A DNA stretch of 64,000 bases from NCBI GenBank assembly GCA_019916065.1, contig CM034237.1, positions 58,476,590 to 58,540,589 on the forward strand, given 5' to 3'. A model generated the notes under the pieces. It searched no databases, had not been told where the DNA came from, and was given only the letters and a program-made list of their open reading frames with translations. Below, in pieces: positions 1 to 12,415 of the stretch (the stretch's first letter is position 1; every line of letters starts with the position of its first letter). Position numbers and translations under genes: made by a program. The DNA is from Vitellaria paradoxa (lineage: Eukaryota; Streptophyta; Magnoliopsida; Ericales; Sapotaceae).

Positions 1-311
1 GTCCATTGTGATATTTTCCCACTTCCATTCTGAAATTGGCAAAGGCTGAAGCAATCCTGCTGGCCTCTGATGCTCTACTTTCACTTGCTAACAAGTCAGA
101 CACTTGCTCACAAAGTCAGCAACATCTCTTTTCATCCCAGCCCAAAAGAACTGTCGGTGGAGATCTTGGTACATCTTTGTCCCTCCAGGATGTACTACAA
201 ACTTGGAGTGGTGAAACTCCCTCAATACTGCATCTCGAACTGAGATTGGTACAAACAGTCTTCCCTAAAATTTCAATCCTCCATCTGACCCTGTCATCCA
301 ACCAGGTATGA
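1..311 (-). pseudogene. Ty3/gypsy integrase, N-terminal zinc domain, truncated by the window edge
   Basis: On the minus strand the region encodes the H2C2 zinc-binding domain of a gypsy integrase: HHSKFVVHPGGTKMYQDL, then FWAGMKRDV and a CLTC pair. The catalytic core would lie to the left of base 1. At least one more frame change separates it from RNase H. No function expected, since upstream domains are interrupted. Confidence 0.75.
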
Positions 312-401
312 CCTCATCACTACTCATCCATACCCGGTATTCATTAGCCTTAACATCAGTACCTTGGGCCTCCACAACTCTACTTAGTAAGGTAGGCTGA
401 A

Positions 402-853
402 TCACCGTAGAACATAACACTGATAGTGAAGCTCAAACTCACTCAAACTATCCATCATCTTCCACTCCCGTACTACCACACTAGCCAAGGTAGCATGGGT
501 CTTCCGGCTCAAGGCATCAGCAACCACGTTGGCCTTACCTGAATGGTAATGTAGTTCAAAGTTGAAATTTTCCATGTACTCGACCCATCTCCTCTGCCTT
601 AGATTCAGATCATTCTGAGTAAATATGTACTTCAAACTCTTGTGGTCAGAAAAAACTTCAAATTTCTCCCCATAGAGTAGTGCCTCCAACTCGTGAGTGC
701 AAAGATAACTGCTGCCAACTCAAGATCGTGCACCGGGTAATTCTTTTCATGAGTCTTTAGCTGCCGAGACCCGTAAGCTACTACCTTCCCTTCTTGTATT
801 AAGACACAGCCTAAACCTTTTTTGGACGCGTCACAATAAACTGCATACCCCAA
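402..853 (-). pseudogene. Ty3/gypsy RNase H, frameshifted
   Basis: Two overlapping open pieces in different frames together make the RNase H domain. The first (632-853) carries [18 protein letters not shown] and the [20 protein letters not shown] block; the second (402-689) carries [15 protein letters not shown] and [17 protein letters not shown], ending with the linker [12 protein letters not shown] shift near 660-690 separates them, and another separates them from RT. Catalytic-type Asp residues are present but the protein cannot be continuous. Confidence 0.88.
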
Positions 854-906
854 ACCCTTTCTAGAATTACAAGCACTGGAGCAGAAGTCAATCTTTTCTT
901 TAATTC

Positions 907-1911
907 TTAGAATGAAAGCTCACAAGCTTCATCCCACACAAATTTGAACCCCTTCCGAGTCAATCTCATCATCGGCCCAGCTAGTCGTGAAAAATCTAAC
1001 ACAAATCTCCGATAGTATCCTGCTAACCCAAGGAAGCTACAGATTTGGAACACAGTTGTTGGCCTTCGCCAGTCTATAACTACGTTAATCTTTGAAGAGT
1101 CTACTGCAACACCCTCAGTAGATACCACATATCTGAGAAATTTCACCTCTTGAAACCAGAATTCACACTTACTGAGCTTAGCATACAGCTGGTTATCCTT
1201 CAAGATCTGAAGCACAATCCGCAAATGCCTCTCATGCTCTTCTTCTGATTGTGAGTAGACTAATATGTCATCAATGAAGACAACCACAAACTGATCCAAA
1301 TATTTACTACATATCTGATTTATCAGATCCATGAACACTGCTGGTGCATTTGTCAACCCAAATGGCATAACAAGGAACTCGTAATGCCCGTATCGAGTCC
1401 TAAATGCTGTCTTAGGGATATCTTCTGCTCGCACCCTTAACTGGTGATAACCCGACCTTAGATCGATCTTTGAAAAGAACACCGACCACTTCAGCTGATC
1501 AAATAGGTCATCAATCCTCGGCAAAGGATACCGATTCTTGATAGTGACTCTGTTCAGTCTTCTATAGTCAATGCAAATCCTGAAAGTACCATCCTTCTTT
1601 GTTGCAAACAGTACTAGTGCACCCCACGGAGATGTGCTAGGCCGGATAAATCCTTTTATGGTCAGATCCTCAATCTGAGTCTTCAACTCGGCTAGTTCTG
1701 CAGGTGTTAACCGATAAGGCGTAATAGATATTAGTTCAGTCCCTGGAACCAAGTCAATTGTAAATTTTACTTCTCTTTCTGGTGGTAACCTAAACAAGTC
1801 TTCCGGGAATACCTCTAGAAACTCACAAACTACTCGTGGTATCTCAGCCACATGCTGCTCTCCATCTTCCACTGTTATATAGGTAAACAAACTACAAAGG
1901 TCCAGGTCCAC
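907..1911 (-). pseudogene. Ty3/gypsy reverse transcriptase
   Basis: About 334 codons open. Recognisable RT blocks in order: [16 protein letters not shown], then [62 protein letters not shown] and the catalytic FIDDILVYS block, followed by the thumb/connection [11 protein letters not shown]. These are the standard Ty3/gypsy RT signatures and the two catalytic Asp residues are present. The frame ends at a stop where the RT-RNase H linker normally continues, so the block is no longer joined to RNase H. Confidence 0.93.
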
Positions 1912-2046
1912 TCGTCCTTACCCATCTAGAGAAGGCAAATTCCGAAGACTGTAGTGGTCTCCTGTAAACTTTATCACTCTCCTCTCAGGAGTGTGCAAGG
2001 TCACACATCTCTTAGAACAATCAATGAATACTCGATATGCAATCAA

Positions 2047-2439
2047 TCAATCCATCCCGAGTATCACATCAAAACTATCTATTTTTAGCACAGTAAAATC
2101 ATGCGAGAATTGATAATAATTTGCTGAGGTCTCCATCCTTACTGCTATCACACAACCCCGACAAACTCTATCCAACTGGGAGTATCCCCCGATTGGGTTT
2201 TCAACATGTAAAGGTGGTGACAAGTATTCAACAGATAATTTAAGTGCAGACACACAATTCTCAGATATGAATGAATGTGAAGCTCTCGTATCTACCAAGG
2301 CAATAATATGTGAGGATAAAACTGTAAATGTACCTCTAGCCACAATGGGCTCAGCAGGTCCATTTGTCGATGTTATAGCAAATACATTCCCCTGAGTGGG
2401 AGCTGCTGGTAGCTTTTCGCCTCTCTGCTCTTGTTGCAT
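2047..2439 (-). pseudogene. Ty3/gypsy aspartic protease, active site altered
   Basis: Retropepsin-like segment in the same frame as gag. The catalytic triad region reads ALVDTRASHSFIS, where the family has D-T/S-G-A; the invariant Gly is Arg here, which a single G-to-A change would give. The flap and C-terminal strand (FSHDFTVLKIDSFDVILGMD, close to the usual VILGMDWL) are well preserved. A stop at 2491 separates it from the zinc knuckle part. The active-site change and the stops indicate an inactive copy. Confidence 0.85.
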
Positions 2440-2490
2440 GCCACTTTGAGCTGTCCTCTGAAAACTTTGGGTAACACCCTGTGGTTCTTG

Positions 2491-3801
2491 TCAAAACTGA
2501 TTCTGGAAAGACTGTGATGCTGCCGGCCTGTTACTTTGAACTGATTGTGCCGGTTGTTGGAATCTTGCTGTACTATTACTTTGAGGGCAGTTTTTAGAGA
2601 TATGGCCCTGTTGCCCATAAGAGTAACACGTCAGCAATCCCGACCTCTGCTCAAATCGTGACTCAAACCGCTGCTCAATTCTAGCCGGTGCACTCCTCAG
2701 TGGGCAGTGATACTTCTTATGCCCCGGTTGATTACATAGATGGCACACAATTGGCCCTTGAGACTGCACCCTGCTAGCTGTCTGAGTAGGAGCCACACTC
2801 CTCTACTGGAAATGTTGTGGCTGGGAATCACTGGGTCCCTCCCTGTTCCTTTTCTTGTGCCCGCTATTTGACTGAGGAGCAACACTCTTACTCGTTTTGT
2901 TTTCATTCATCATCCTGACATCATTCAGGTCCTTCTCAATGGTCATAGCCCAACCAGTCAAGATCTTATAATCATCCAACCCTAGTGGGACAACTCTACT
3001 CCTGATGCCTACTCGTAGACCCCTCTCAAACCGTCTACACCTGTATCTCTCTGTGGATACCAGTTCTGGAGCATAAGTGGAGAGAGAAGTAAACCGACGC
3101 TCATACTCCAACACTGTTATGTTTCCCTGAGTCAAGGCAATAAACTCGTCCCTCTTAGCATCCCTAAGAGCAATAGGGAGAAAGTACTCACAAAATAACT
3201 CCTTGAATCTCTCCCAAGTCAAAGCTGCCACATCCTGTGAACCCTCTACAGAGCTCCACCACATAGCAGCATCACCAGTGAACTGAAAAGTGACAAGTGA
3301 AATCCTCGTCTGAATATCTATGATCTGAAGAGCCTTGAGAATTTTCTCGCATTGGCTAAGAAAACCCTCTACAACATCGAAGTCTGGCACTCCGTCATAA
3401 CTAGGAGGCTTCATCCTCCTGAAGCGCTCCAAAGAACCCACTGACTGACTAGAAACTGGTGGAGGTCCCACTCGTGTTCCACTCCCTGCTAGCATTGCCA
3501 TGGCTGCTGCCACCTGATGCATAAAAGTGGCAGGATCGAATGCCCTTGGTGTCCGAATTGGAGGCTGTCCAGATTTCACTTTCTCCTATTGTGGCACTGG
3601 AACCACACCTGGGAGAACCTCAAACCCTACACCTACATTAGACCCCTGCTCACGGGTCAACTCTAGATGTACCCCCTCAACTGGGGCACTATGGCCTAAA
3701 CTAGCCTGAACTCCATGGCCACGACCAGCTTGAACCCCGTGACCGCTAGGTCGCCCACGTCCTCTACCCCTAGCAACTGGTGCAACTCTCGGTGCCATCA
3801 A
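2491..3801 (-). pseudogene. gag: Ty3/gypsy gag (capsid and zinc knuckles), with in-frame stops
   Basis: The translation starts with an Arg/Gly-rich tail (GRGRGRPSGHG) typical of Tekay-type gag, then a capsid (retrotransposon gag) domain around 2850-3450 with the landmark words PPSYDG, AAMWWSS and TWERFKELF. Two CCHC-type knuckles follow: CHLCNQPGHKKYHC, and a second, CYSYGQQGHISKNC, in which the spacing is kept but a Cys is replaced by Tyr in the CxxC part. In-frame stops near 3583 and 2803 separate the basic tail, capsid and knuckles, so no full Gag can be made. The gene feeds directly into protease in the same frame, as in single-polyprotein gypsy elements. Confidence 0.9.
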
Positions 3802-3935
3802 GCTAGAAACAATGAAAAATAAAATTTAGAGTTTAAAATTTTAAGGCCCCAAAAATTAAATCATACATAACACATAACCCTAAAACCATAAAAAGAAAAG
3901 AAATTCCCACTGTCCCTAGGTATTCCTAAATCTAG

Positions 3936-3947
3936 GCTCTAATACCA
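3936..3947 (-). promoter_or_regulatory. Primer binding site of the Ty3/gypsy element
   Basis: The minus strand reads TGGTATTAGAGC a few bases inside the LTR. It differs by one base from TGGTATCAGAGC, the complement of the 3' end of initiator-Met tRNA used by many plant LTR elements. Its position fixes the inner LTR edge and the element's orientation. Confidence 0.8.
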
Positions 3948-4562
3948 AGCTGTCACACCCCGAAATCCACAACCGGGGACATGAGAAGAAAACCCAAAAA
4001 TAAATATCAAACCATGAAAAATGTACCATATCAGAGCGGAAGCTAATTAAAGTAAATATTATTCAATTTTTGAATATTCAAAATAACTTTAAAATGCCCT
4101 AAAATTGGGTTACAAAACATGCCACAAATATGGGCCCAAATCAAAATTCCATTACATTATAATTTAAATGTTGGAATGCAAAATAAAATAAATCATCCAG
4201 CTATAACAACCCAAGACGACTAGCTAACCCACTAGTCCATCACGAGCATCAACCCCTGCATTACCAACTGTAGTAGGTGGTAAGCACTAAATTCCACGTG
4301 TGGTCAGAAAGTGTTTATAAAATATAATTTCTTAATCACGCAATGCTATTAACACTAATTAATAAGAAAAGAATTTAAAATCTTATAATTTTCAAAACAT
4401 CCATATTTAATCATTACATTCAAATTATAAAGTTACTTAGCCATGATCCTGCAGTCTCATGCTAAAAATAAATCATATCACATCACCACACATCAATATC
4501 ATACTATGGGTCAGGTACTCTGCAAGTTTAGTCTATGGCCTCAGAACTAAACCCAAAATAAA

Positions 4563-4737
4563 TCCCCAGGCCTAAACCGTGGGGTACAACTAGTCCGCAG
4601 TCCTAGATGTACTCATCACATCCCCAGGTCTCAGTCATGGGGTACAATTGGTCCCGCAGTCCCAAATGAACTCATCACATCCCCAGACCTCAATCATAGG
4701 GTACAATTAGTCTTGCAGTCCCAAATGTACTCATTTG
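4563..4737. repeat. Three tandem copies of a 58-59 bp unit inside the gypsy LTR
   Basis: Each unit starts TCCCCAGG or TCCCCAGA, continues through a GGGTACAA motif and CGCAGTCC or TGCAGTCC, and ends ACTCATCACA or similar. Copies begin at about 4563, 4621 and 4680. A similar two-copy array with another sequence occurs in the related LTR at about 7648-7765. Confidence 0.8.
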
Positions 4738-5374
4738 CCTTAGTAGGCAAATCGGTCCCGCAGTCCCAGTACTAAATATACGCTAGAATAAGCCGTATAT
4801 ACACTTCGTAGCTTTCTAGCCTACCAGTTATGCTAACCACCCAGCGCAAGTTTTGGGGTTTTCAACCCTTAGGCTCTAGAACCCACTCTTTCTAGTACCC
4901 TTAATGACCCCAATAACCCAAAATCAAATCTCAAGTAATTCCTTTAATTAACAGCACAACATACACAAAAGTTCTCTCTAATTTGATTTTTTTTTTTTTG
5001 GTTCTTCCCTTTATTTTATAAGTTTTATGAAGTGTGAACGTGTTTCGGGCCTAAGTTTCATGTTGCCCTTCCAATAAAAAAAATATTCTCATACAAGATT
5101 TATCAAATAAATATCATGCAACCATATTCAGGAATATATATGCAGCTAGCTTGGTAAATAAAATCTTATATCAAGCATTGCATGACAAAGAAGGATTCAA
5201 GACAAAAATTTTGATAATTCATGAAAAATAGAAAATAAAATATTTTATACTAATTCAGAAGCCTAAAATACTTATAATTAAGTCCAGTTTCATGAAAACA
5301 AGATTTAAAATTTATTCACAAAGCCATATAATACAGATTTTAAAAATACTAAATGGGTATTTCTATTATAACCA

Positions 5375-6110
5375 TACAGAACAGCTCACTTTCACGATTT
5401 TTATAAAATCCATTTTAAATCTAAAAATTTTGAAATTTTTATAGAAAGCTCATTCATATATCTATTTTAACATATAAAAATTTTAAAAATTATATCAACA
5501 TTTATTTATACCTTTTATGCCAAATATCTGACTGTTGTCAGTACAGCAACGTAAACCAAACAGCCAAGTTTCAATATTTTTATAAACTAAATTTTTACTT
5601 AAAAATTTATAAAACATTTATCGTAGAATCTATAACATGTCTAGTTTCATATATAAAATATTTAGAAATTAATTTAATCTCTAGGTATCATTTTTATACT
5701 GAAAACCAAACTCCTGTGAGCACAGCAATTTAAAACAAACAGTCAATTTTCACGATTTTTGTAAAATCAATTTTAACTCAAAAAAATATGAAATTTTTAT
5801 TAGATACTAGTTTGGATATGCACTCCCATATATAAAAATATCAAAAATTAATTCGACCTCTAAGTATGAATTTCATATAAAAACAATGTGCTGACCCTAG
5901 TATAGAAATCCCAACCAATTAGTCGAGTTTGACTATTTTTAATAAATTCATTTAAATTCCAAAAATTATGAAATTTTTACAGGAAACTCATCTACATGTC
6001 TAATTTAACATATAAAATTTTCATGAATTAAATCAATCTCTAAGTATGATTGTTTAATGGGAAAATAGTGTACTCGTTTCAGTGTGAAAGTTTCAGAAAT
6101 TCACATAATC
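5375..6110. repeat. Degenerate tandem array, about 175-180 bp unit, inside the gypsy LTR
   Basis: Four to five diverged copies begin near 5380, 5547, 5722, 5905 and 6085. Each has a phrase like AACAGTCAATTTTCACGATT, then TTTTAAAT..AAAAATTATGAAATTTTTA, a CATATATAAAA block, and a phrase like ATCTCTAAGTATG. The copies are too diverged for a recent expansion. Confidence 0.65.
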
Positions 6111-6784
6111 AAAAATCAATTCATAGATCACGTTTTTCATATCTTGCACACACACATAAATATATATACATGACATGATAAGAAAATATATCAAATAAAC
6201 ACAATCCCATCTACCTCACTACACACGTAGACGATCGGTGTGTAAACTAATCAACACCAACTCAAGTTAGCCTTAAACACGATCCGGTAATCGTCATTGA
6301 AATGACAATTATGCGTTTTCCGAAAATCTCTCTACGACCTTTATCAACGTACAACCAATAGCATGATCCCTCTCGCCCCCTCTCTCTTAAATTTAAAAGG
6401 TCAAAATGAAAAATGAAAAATTTTCTTGGTAGAATATCATAGATGGTGAAGGTTTTTAAACAACCCAAAAGTCCCTCTCTCTCTTATTCAGATGCATGCA
6501 CTCATAAAACCCTCCTTAATTCCTCCTCTAACTCCCACACAACCTACCAACTCTTAGCCTCCCCACAAATTAATAAACAAATATCAACGTCTCCCCTTTC
6601 TACTAATGAGTTATTAACATAAAATTATATACATACTTAGGCACACATTAATGCATACAACATAAAAATAAATTAACACAAGATCACATACATAAAATAT
6701 AAATGGCAGTCCAAAATATCATAATTTTAAATATTATAAATTTAAAATAAAATTAAAAAAAACCAAAAATTTTGGGTCTTTACA

Positions 6785-7047
6785 AATTTGAAACTTAGAA
6801 TTGATCGCTTAAGCACATATATTTAAAAATTCAAAATCTCAATCTAAAAAATTTATTCACTCATATCAAAATTAATGCATACATAAATATACATATATTT
6901 AATATTAAAAGTTCTGCCCCTTGCCTAAATTTGCAGATTTAGCATTGTTTCTTTCTCCTCTTTTTCTTCTCCTCCTCCTCTCTCTCTCTCTTTCTCTAGG
7001 GTTTTCTTTTCTTACAAAATAATACAGCAACATATATATAGTAGCAG
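6785..7047. other. Short spacer between two LTR blocks
   Basis: About 260 bp of AT-rich sequence with a CT-rich stretch near 6955-6995. No coding potential. It is not clear whether this is host DNA or the end of a longer, older element. Confidence 0.5.
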
Positions 7048-8607
7048 TGTCACGCACCGGGTTTCACAACCCGAGTACATGAACTAAAAAACGCACATTA
7101 CATCATTTAATAACTTTCCCTGTCCCACATCAGAGCCATACACACTCACTATGGAGCAAAGAAAATAAAATAAATAAAACTAAACTTTAAATTTAAATAA
7201 ATACCTTAGTCAAAACTAAATCTCCAAAACTAATCCAAACAATCTCTCAAAGCTAGATAAAATAATTAATAATAACCTCACAAACAAAGGCTTATTACAA
7301 TTCACTAAAAACAATTCTCTAAAGAAAATTCTAATGTAATTAAGTAAAAACAAATAAATAAATTCCTAATTTCCATGGTGAATAAGTCCTGCGCGTGACT
7401 CAAATTCACTACCTGCATCACAAGCTGTAAGAGGTTTAGCACTAATACCACGTGTGCTCGGAACCCTAATAATAATAATAATGTAAATGCAATATGTCCT
7501 AGCATGCTACTAAGTGAAACAATTATACACAAGTAGCAACTTAAAAAAAGAAATTAAGTTTATTTATCAATCTATCTTCGTTACAATTTAATTATGTTTC
7601 AACACCACACAACGCATCAAAGAAAAACAATTTAATTTCAAGGTACTGCTGCTTGGTTGTCTCGTAGAAACAAGATCCAACCAATATACATCATTCATTG
7701 ATGTCTGCTTAGTTATCCCGTAGAAACAGGACCCAACCAATATACACCATCTTTCGATGTCTGCTTCCTAGGCCGAAACCTTAGGAATATAATATGTCAC
7801 CCTTAGGCATCTGCATCGTTCGTAGGTTACTGGCCTACTGGACTCGATTACTACCCTGCACGAGTTTCGAGACTCTCAACCCTTGGGTACGTATACCCAA
7901 TATTTTCAGTACCCCTCAATCTAAACAAAATAAAATATCAAAATTTTCTCATACTAAGTCACTTCCAAAAGTTACTTAACATACCAACTTAAGCATTAAA
8001 AGTACGATTTATATAGATTAAATACTTAATTATGCATTAAAAGTATCATTAGTGTTTATTAAATCCTTAATTATCAAACTTTCTAGAAAAGGCCTCCTCT
8101 GATTATCATTAATGTGGGTGACCCATGTATATGCACACATGGAAAATTCACTTAGCAACCTCACGGAAGGTCTTTTGTAAGCAATGCATTTAATAAAAGC
8201 ATTATGTGATCAACATATTAAATATGAGCATACATGATGTGTAACTAACGGACAAACAATTTAATCACCTTCAATCATTCAATGGTAGCAAGCTGAGTAA
8301 ACCATTAACTTTGTAAAATTTTAAATTTCACCAAAACAAATAAAATTAGAATATTTATTTCTACTCAGCCGTCATTCTTAAAATCTCACACACACAGACA
8401 CACACACATATATATACTAACTTCCATTCATTACATATAAGACAAAAAAAAAATTTATTTATTTAATTTATTATTTCATGTGATGTCATCCACCAAAAGA
8501 CTTTACACAGAACAATCATTACCCATGGGAGACTTTACATCAAATTGATCACCCGTGTGATCAATTAATTACCAACTCTATTTGCTTTTCTACAGCATAT
8601 GCTTATA

Positions 8608-8649
<42 letters not shown>

Positions 8650-8894
8650 GTATGTATAAACCCTAACCAATTTAATTAATTTCCTATTCTCCATAAGTTT
8701 AGAAAAATTACATCCTTTCCCTGAAATTTTAAAATCTTTTCAAAGGTTACCAAAATTTACACCTTTTTTTTTTGGGAACTTATAATTGAATAGTAGAATT
8801 CTAAATTATTAAATTTAAATAACAAATTGAATTCACTGAATAAATAAATAAGAAAATATATAAACTGAATTAAATAAAAATTTGGGTCATTACA
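7048..8894. repeat. Solo-LTR-like block related to the neighbouring gypsy LTR
   Basis: It opens TGTCACGCACCGGG and closes TTTGGGTCATTACA, matching the termini of the 3951-6784 LTR (TGTCACACCCCG, GGGTCTTTACA). Both blocks share internal phrases such as GCACTAA followed by CCACGTGTG, and a short tandem array of about 59 bp. No internal gag-pol follows and no matching 5-bp target duplication is visible at the edges, so an old solo LTR or a truncated element is the best reading. Confidence 0.6.
8608..8650. repeat. Compound CA/TA microsatellite
   Basis: An uninterrupted (CA)n run passes directly into (TA)n inside the solo-LTR-like block. Likely length-variable. Confidence 0.9.
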
Positions 8895-10664
8895 ATTTTG
8901 TTTAATAGTAATAATATTTATTATTAAAACATTTATTTAATAGGGTAAATAATTTTTTGCACCATCTTGTTTAATAACAATAATAACATTTATTATGTTT
9001 TGAATAATAATTTCAATATATAAAAAATAAAAAATAAGAATATCTGTTAAATAAAAATAAAAAATAAAAAGTTATATGATAAATAGAAGTGTAAATTAAA
9101 TAAAAATATTAAGTGATATCCATGAACATTCTAATATAAATAAAATTAAAAATTGTAAATAAATAGTAATTGTGTAAATTACTAATTTTTTTATAAGATA
9201 ATTAGGATAACTATAATTAGATGTCACGTGTTATTGCCACACACGTGTCACAACCGTAGCACAAATTACGTCTTACGTGACGTAAGATAGCTATAATTAG
9301 GTGTCTCGTATCCCAACTATAGTGCAAGTTAAATTTTACATGGAACAGTAGCGTTAACAGACTCTATTTTATATATATATATATATATATATATGTAATA
9401 TGATATGATATGGGCGAGCCAATTAATTTGAACTCCACAAATAGATCATTGTACCCTACTTTACTTTTTCATTAGTTAAAATTACACAATTAATGCCTTT
9501 TTTTCACATATATTTTGCATACTTACAATGTTATAAAAGCCCTTATATAAAAAATCAATCTGAGACAATCATAATATCATAAATACCTTTATTTTATAAT
9601 AAAAGTTATTATTTTGATTAGGGGACAGGCATACAATCTAATTCTTCTTTTGGAAAAATTCACTTATCCACATGAATTGCCTTGCTATGATGAAAATTTA
9701 TAATTTTAGATTTTTTTTGAATATTTGTTATTGTAAAATAATTGAAATTAAGTATTTAAAAGAAAGATACTTATAATTTGTTTAATAAATCTATCTGCAT
9801 ACTAAATTTTGTCTAGTTTATTGATTTATCTAGTTAGATATATTTTAGTAGTATTATTTTTTTGTACATAAATGATAAAAAAAATCAGATATTCTATTTT
9901 AAATTTAGGATTGGTGAGAAAAAATTAGTAGGAATAAAGGACAAATAGAAAATTTAAATTTTAAATCGTCTTATTCTCATTTTTGCAAGTTTTATGTAAG
10001 AAAAAAAATATTTTGAAAGACTAAAATAAATTTTATTTTCATTTATATTTTAATAGTTGTATAAAAAATTAATTTATTTTATAAATTAATCAAATAAAAA
10101 AATAACTTATTTCATTACAATTTATTTATAAACTTTTCTGATTTTCTTTATCATCTTGATATTTATTTATTTTTACAAATCTTTCGTAAATTATTTATTT
10201 TAACATATATCACACTTACATTTTAGGTCATCACATTAGTTTGAAAATATATTACTAGATTGTAAAATTGAAAGGATCGTATAGAACCTTAATAAATTGT
10301 AAAAATTGAAAGAATCGTATGGAACCTTAACTAATGGTTCGAGAATGATGAAAAGAGTTAAAATGATAAAAATTTGTGAATGAAAGGAATTAAAGAAATT
10401 AATTTTTTTATTAGATTAAATTTTGAAATTAAAACAACATTTTTATATGATTGTTAAAAATATAAATATAAATAAAAATTATTTTGGTATTGAAAAATAA
10501 TTTTTCTATTCTATTGTAGGCCTAAAGTTTTTTGTTCAAATTTATAAATGTTTTATATCATTTCAAATTAGATATAAGAGTAATTAGCTAAAAAATGATA
10601 ATTTTGTAATTTTACTTAATAAAAAAATAAAATAGAGTATAAAAAATTATTTGTAAAGTACAAA
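8895..10664. other. AT-rich intergenic DNA, nothing coding seen
   Basis: No open frame with recognisable content on either strand. A (TA)n run lies at about 9373-9394, and ACGTG/CACGTG-like words cluster at 9225-9290, but with no gene to attach them to. Confidence 0.5.
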
Positions 10665-11335
10665 TAAATGTATGGCTTCATATCATAACACAATATCAGC
10701 CATATCAATTGGGTAGCGATCTTTTTTTTTTTTTTTCAATTAGTTTTTCGTTTTAATAATTTTTGTTGGTTGATTTAATTCTAACCAATCGCCTTGAAGA
10801 AGGTGCTAATTAAAAGGTGTCCAATTTTGTCATGAGATTGATTGGTAGCTTCATGCATGACCACTAAAAACTTTTCCTTAATATTGAGAAATTAAATTAA
10901 TTGCCCTTAAAACTAAAACTATTCTCTAGTTGCAAAAGTCATCCAAAATAATACTTTCATCTGACATTGTGACTTAGTTTAATTCATTCATTTTAAAATA
11001 TACGACTTGTTAATTTCTTATTAATTGAAATGAAAACCTCTATTTCAGTAGGAGAAGAGAATGTCAATTTCATTTTAAAGGGTTGGTAAATTTAATTTGC
11101 ATCTAAGCTTTGAAATGGTCCTTAAAAGGCTACATAGCGCCTGTAATTCATTATTTGCCCCTTTGCTGGCAGTATACTTAATCTTACTCTCTATTCCAAC
11201 TTCGCTGTCCTTTTATAGCCTTATTTCACCCGATTTCTGATCCTATCTGCAGATGCATGTGGCCTTATATTATAACATTTTAGCCAGATCAATTGGGCAG
11301 CAATCTTCCTTCCTTTATTTTTTTTTTAAATAAGT
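10665..11335. repeat. Diverged duplicate of the sequence 3' of the WHD-LRR gene
   Basis: Two parts match 15805-16340. The 10670-10875 part shares CAATTGGGTAGCGA-type, GGTGTCCAATTTTGTCAT-type and GGTAGCTTCATGCATGACCA-type phrases. The 10965-11320 part shares CATTCATTTTAAAATA, CCTGTAATTCATTATTTGCC and TTTCTGATCCT phrases. Order differs slightly, so this is a rearranged segmental duplicate. No gene is left inside it. Confidence 0.75.
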
Positions 11336-11811
11336 TTTCATTTTTGATAGGTCTGCGTTTCTAAATCAAATTTGTTCTGATTTAAATCCAATTATAATAA
11401 TTATGATTCAGATTAAAAAATGATCTAATTTGTAAAATTCAGTTAGATTCATATACTCAGTCTGACCTATTTTAAAAAATATTTTTTTAAATTATTTCAT
11501 AAAAAAATATATTTTATTCAAAATATATGTTATTATGAGTGCATGATAAAAAATGAGATAAAATAAAATAAATTGTGAGTTTGTAATTCGTACAATAAAA
11601 TAAAAAGTGAATAACCACTATTCAGAATTTTTTTTGTTACCCCCAAACGGAGCTTATATAAAACTTACCAAATATATATATATATATATATATATATGGC
11701 TCCTTTGAAGTTCCAAAAAAAAAAAAATTAAAAGTGAAATTTTTTTAGAGTTTAGAGTGTAAAAAGTTATTTTAAAATGATGGTTGATGTTTATGTTTGA
11801 TTTGATATAAA

Positions 11812-12172
11812 GGCTCCGTTTGGCGTAAGAAAAAACAAGATAAATTAAGATAAAATATGATTTGAAATTAATTTTGGTGCCCTTTTTCTGAAAAATAGCA
11901 AACCGTGAGAACAAATTTGAAAAATTATTCCCACGGATTCAAAAAAATTCACAAAAAATAGCAATAATGGTACTCATTTGAAAACTTTTGACATGAAGAA
12001 TATGATTGTATAAAAAATTTACATATTCAGTTAACCTACTTTCAGATTTTTTTATTTTTTTAGCGAAATATTGAATTTTTTTTAAATTAGTGATAGCGAA
12101 AAAATTAGAGATTGAGGGGTTGTTAGAGATTTATAGAATTTTATAGAGGAAGTTTATATGCCAAACGGGGCC
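11812..12172. mobile_element. MITE, about 360 bp, family A
   Basis: Terminal inverted repeats GGCTCCGTTTGGC and GCCAAACGGGGCC bound a non-coding AT-rich body. A second copy is at 29024-29385, with matching internal phrases such as TTCACAAAAAATA and ATTGTATAAAAAATTTACA. GGCCCCGTTTGG-type ends occur in several plant MITE families; the superfamily is not settled because no clear target duplication is visible. Confidence 0.75.
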
Positions 12173-12415
12173 AAAATTATTAAAAATTATATAAAGTAAC
12201 ACATGACAAAATTTTTGTATAGAATCTTAAAAATTTTTAGAGTTTTATGAAATTTTTTTATACAAATATCAGTTTAACTTTAAAAAAATTTGACAAAATC
12301 TATTAGAACGCACCATTTTAATTTGTTTTAATAAATATTTTAAAAAATTAAAATTTTTTAAAGTTTAAAAAAATTAAACTTTTTTAAACTTTTTTTTGCG
12401 CACCAAACGGCACCA

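Larger units (their letters stand above)
1..6784 (-). mobile_element. Ty3/gypsy LTR retrotransposon, 5' part, degenerate, cut by the window edge
   Basis: Read on the minus strand, the order is LTR, primer binding site, gag, protease, reverse transcriptase, RNase H, start of integrase, which is the Ty3/gypsy order. The remainder (rest of integrase, any chromodomain, 3' LTR) lies beyond base 1. The gag-to-RT stretch stays in one frame but carries in-frame stops at about 3583, 2803, 2491 and 907. RNase H and integrase are in shifted frames, so the copy is dead. Gag character and LTR ends suggest the Tekay/Del chromovirus lineage; that assignment is from memory of the family. Confidence 0.93.
3951..6784 (-). 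repeat. 5' LTR of the Ty3/gypsy element (about 2.83 kb)
   Basis: The block starts TGTCACACCCCG and ends GGGTCTTTACA, giving the TG..CA termini of an LTR, and abuts the primer binding site. Read on the minus strand it opens TGTAAAGACCC, a common plant gypsy LTR start. It contains two internal repeat arrays (near 4563 and 5375). The partner LTR is outside the window, so identity between LTRs and the target duplication cannot be checked. No host gene is seen inside. Confidence 0.75.

Noticed and set aside
4563..4737. CRISPR-like repeat array
   Set aside because: Plant LTR context, degenerate head-to-tail units without spacers.
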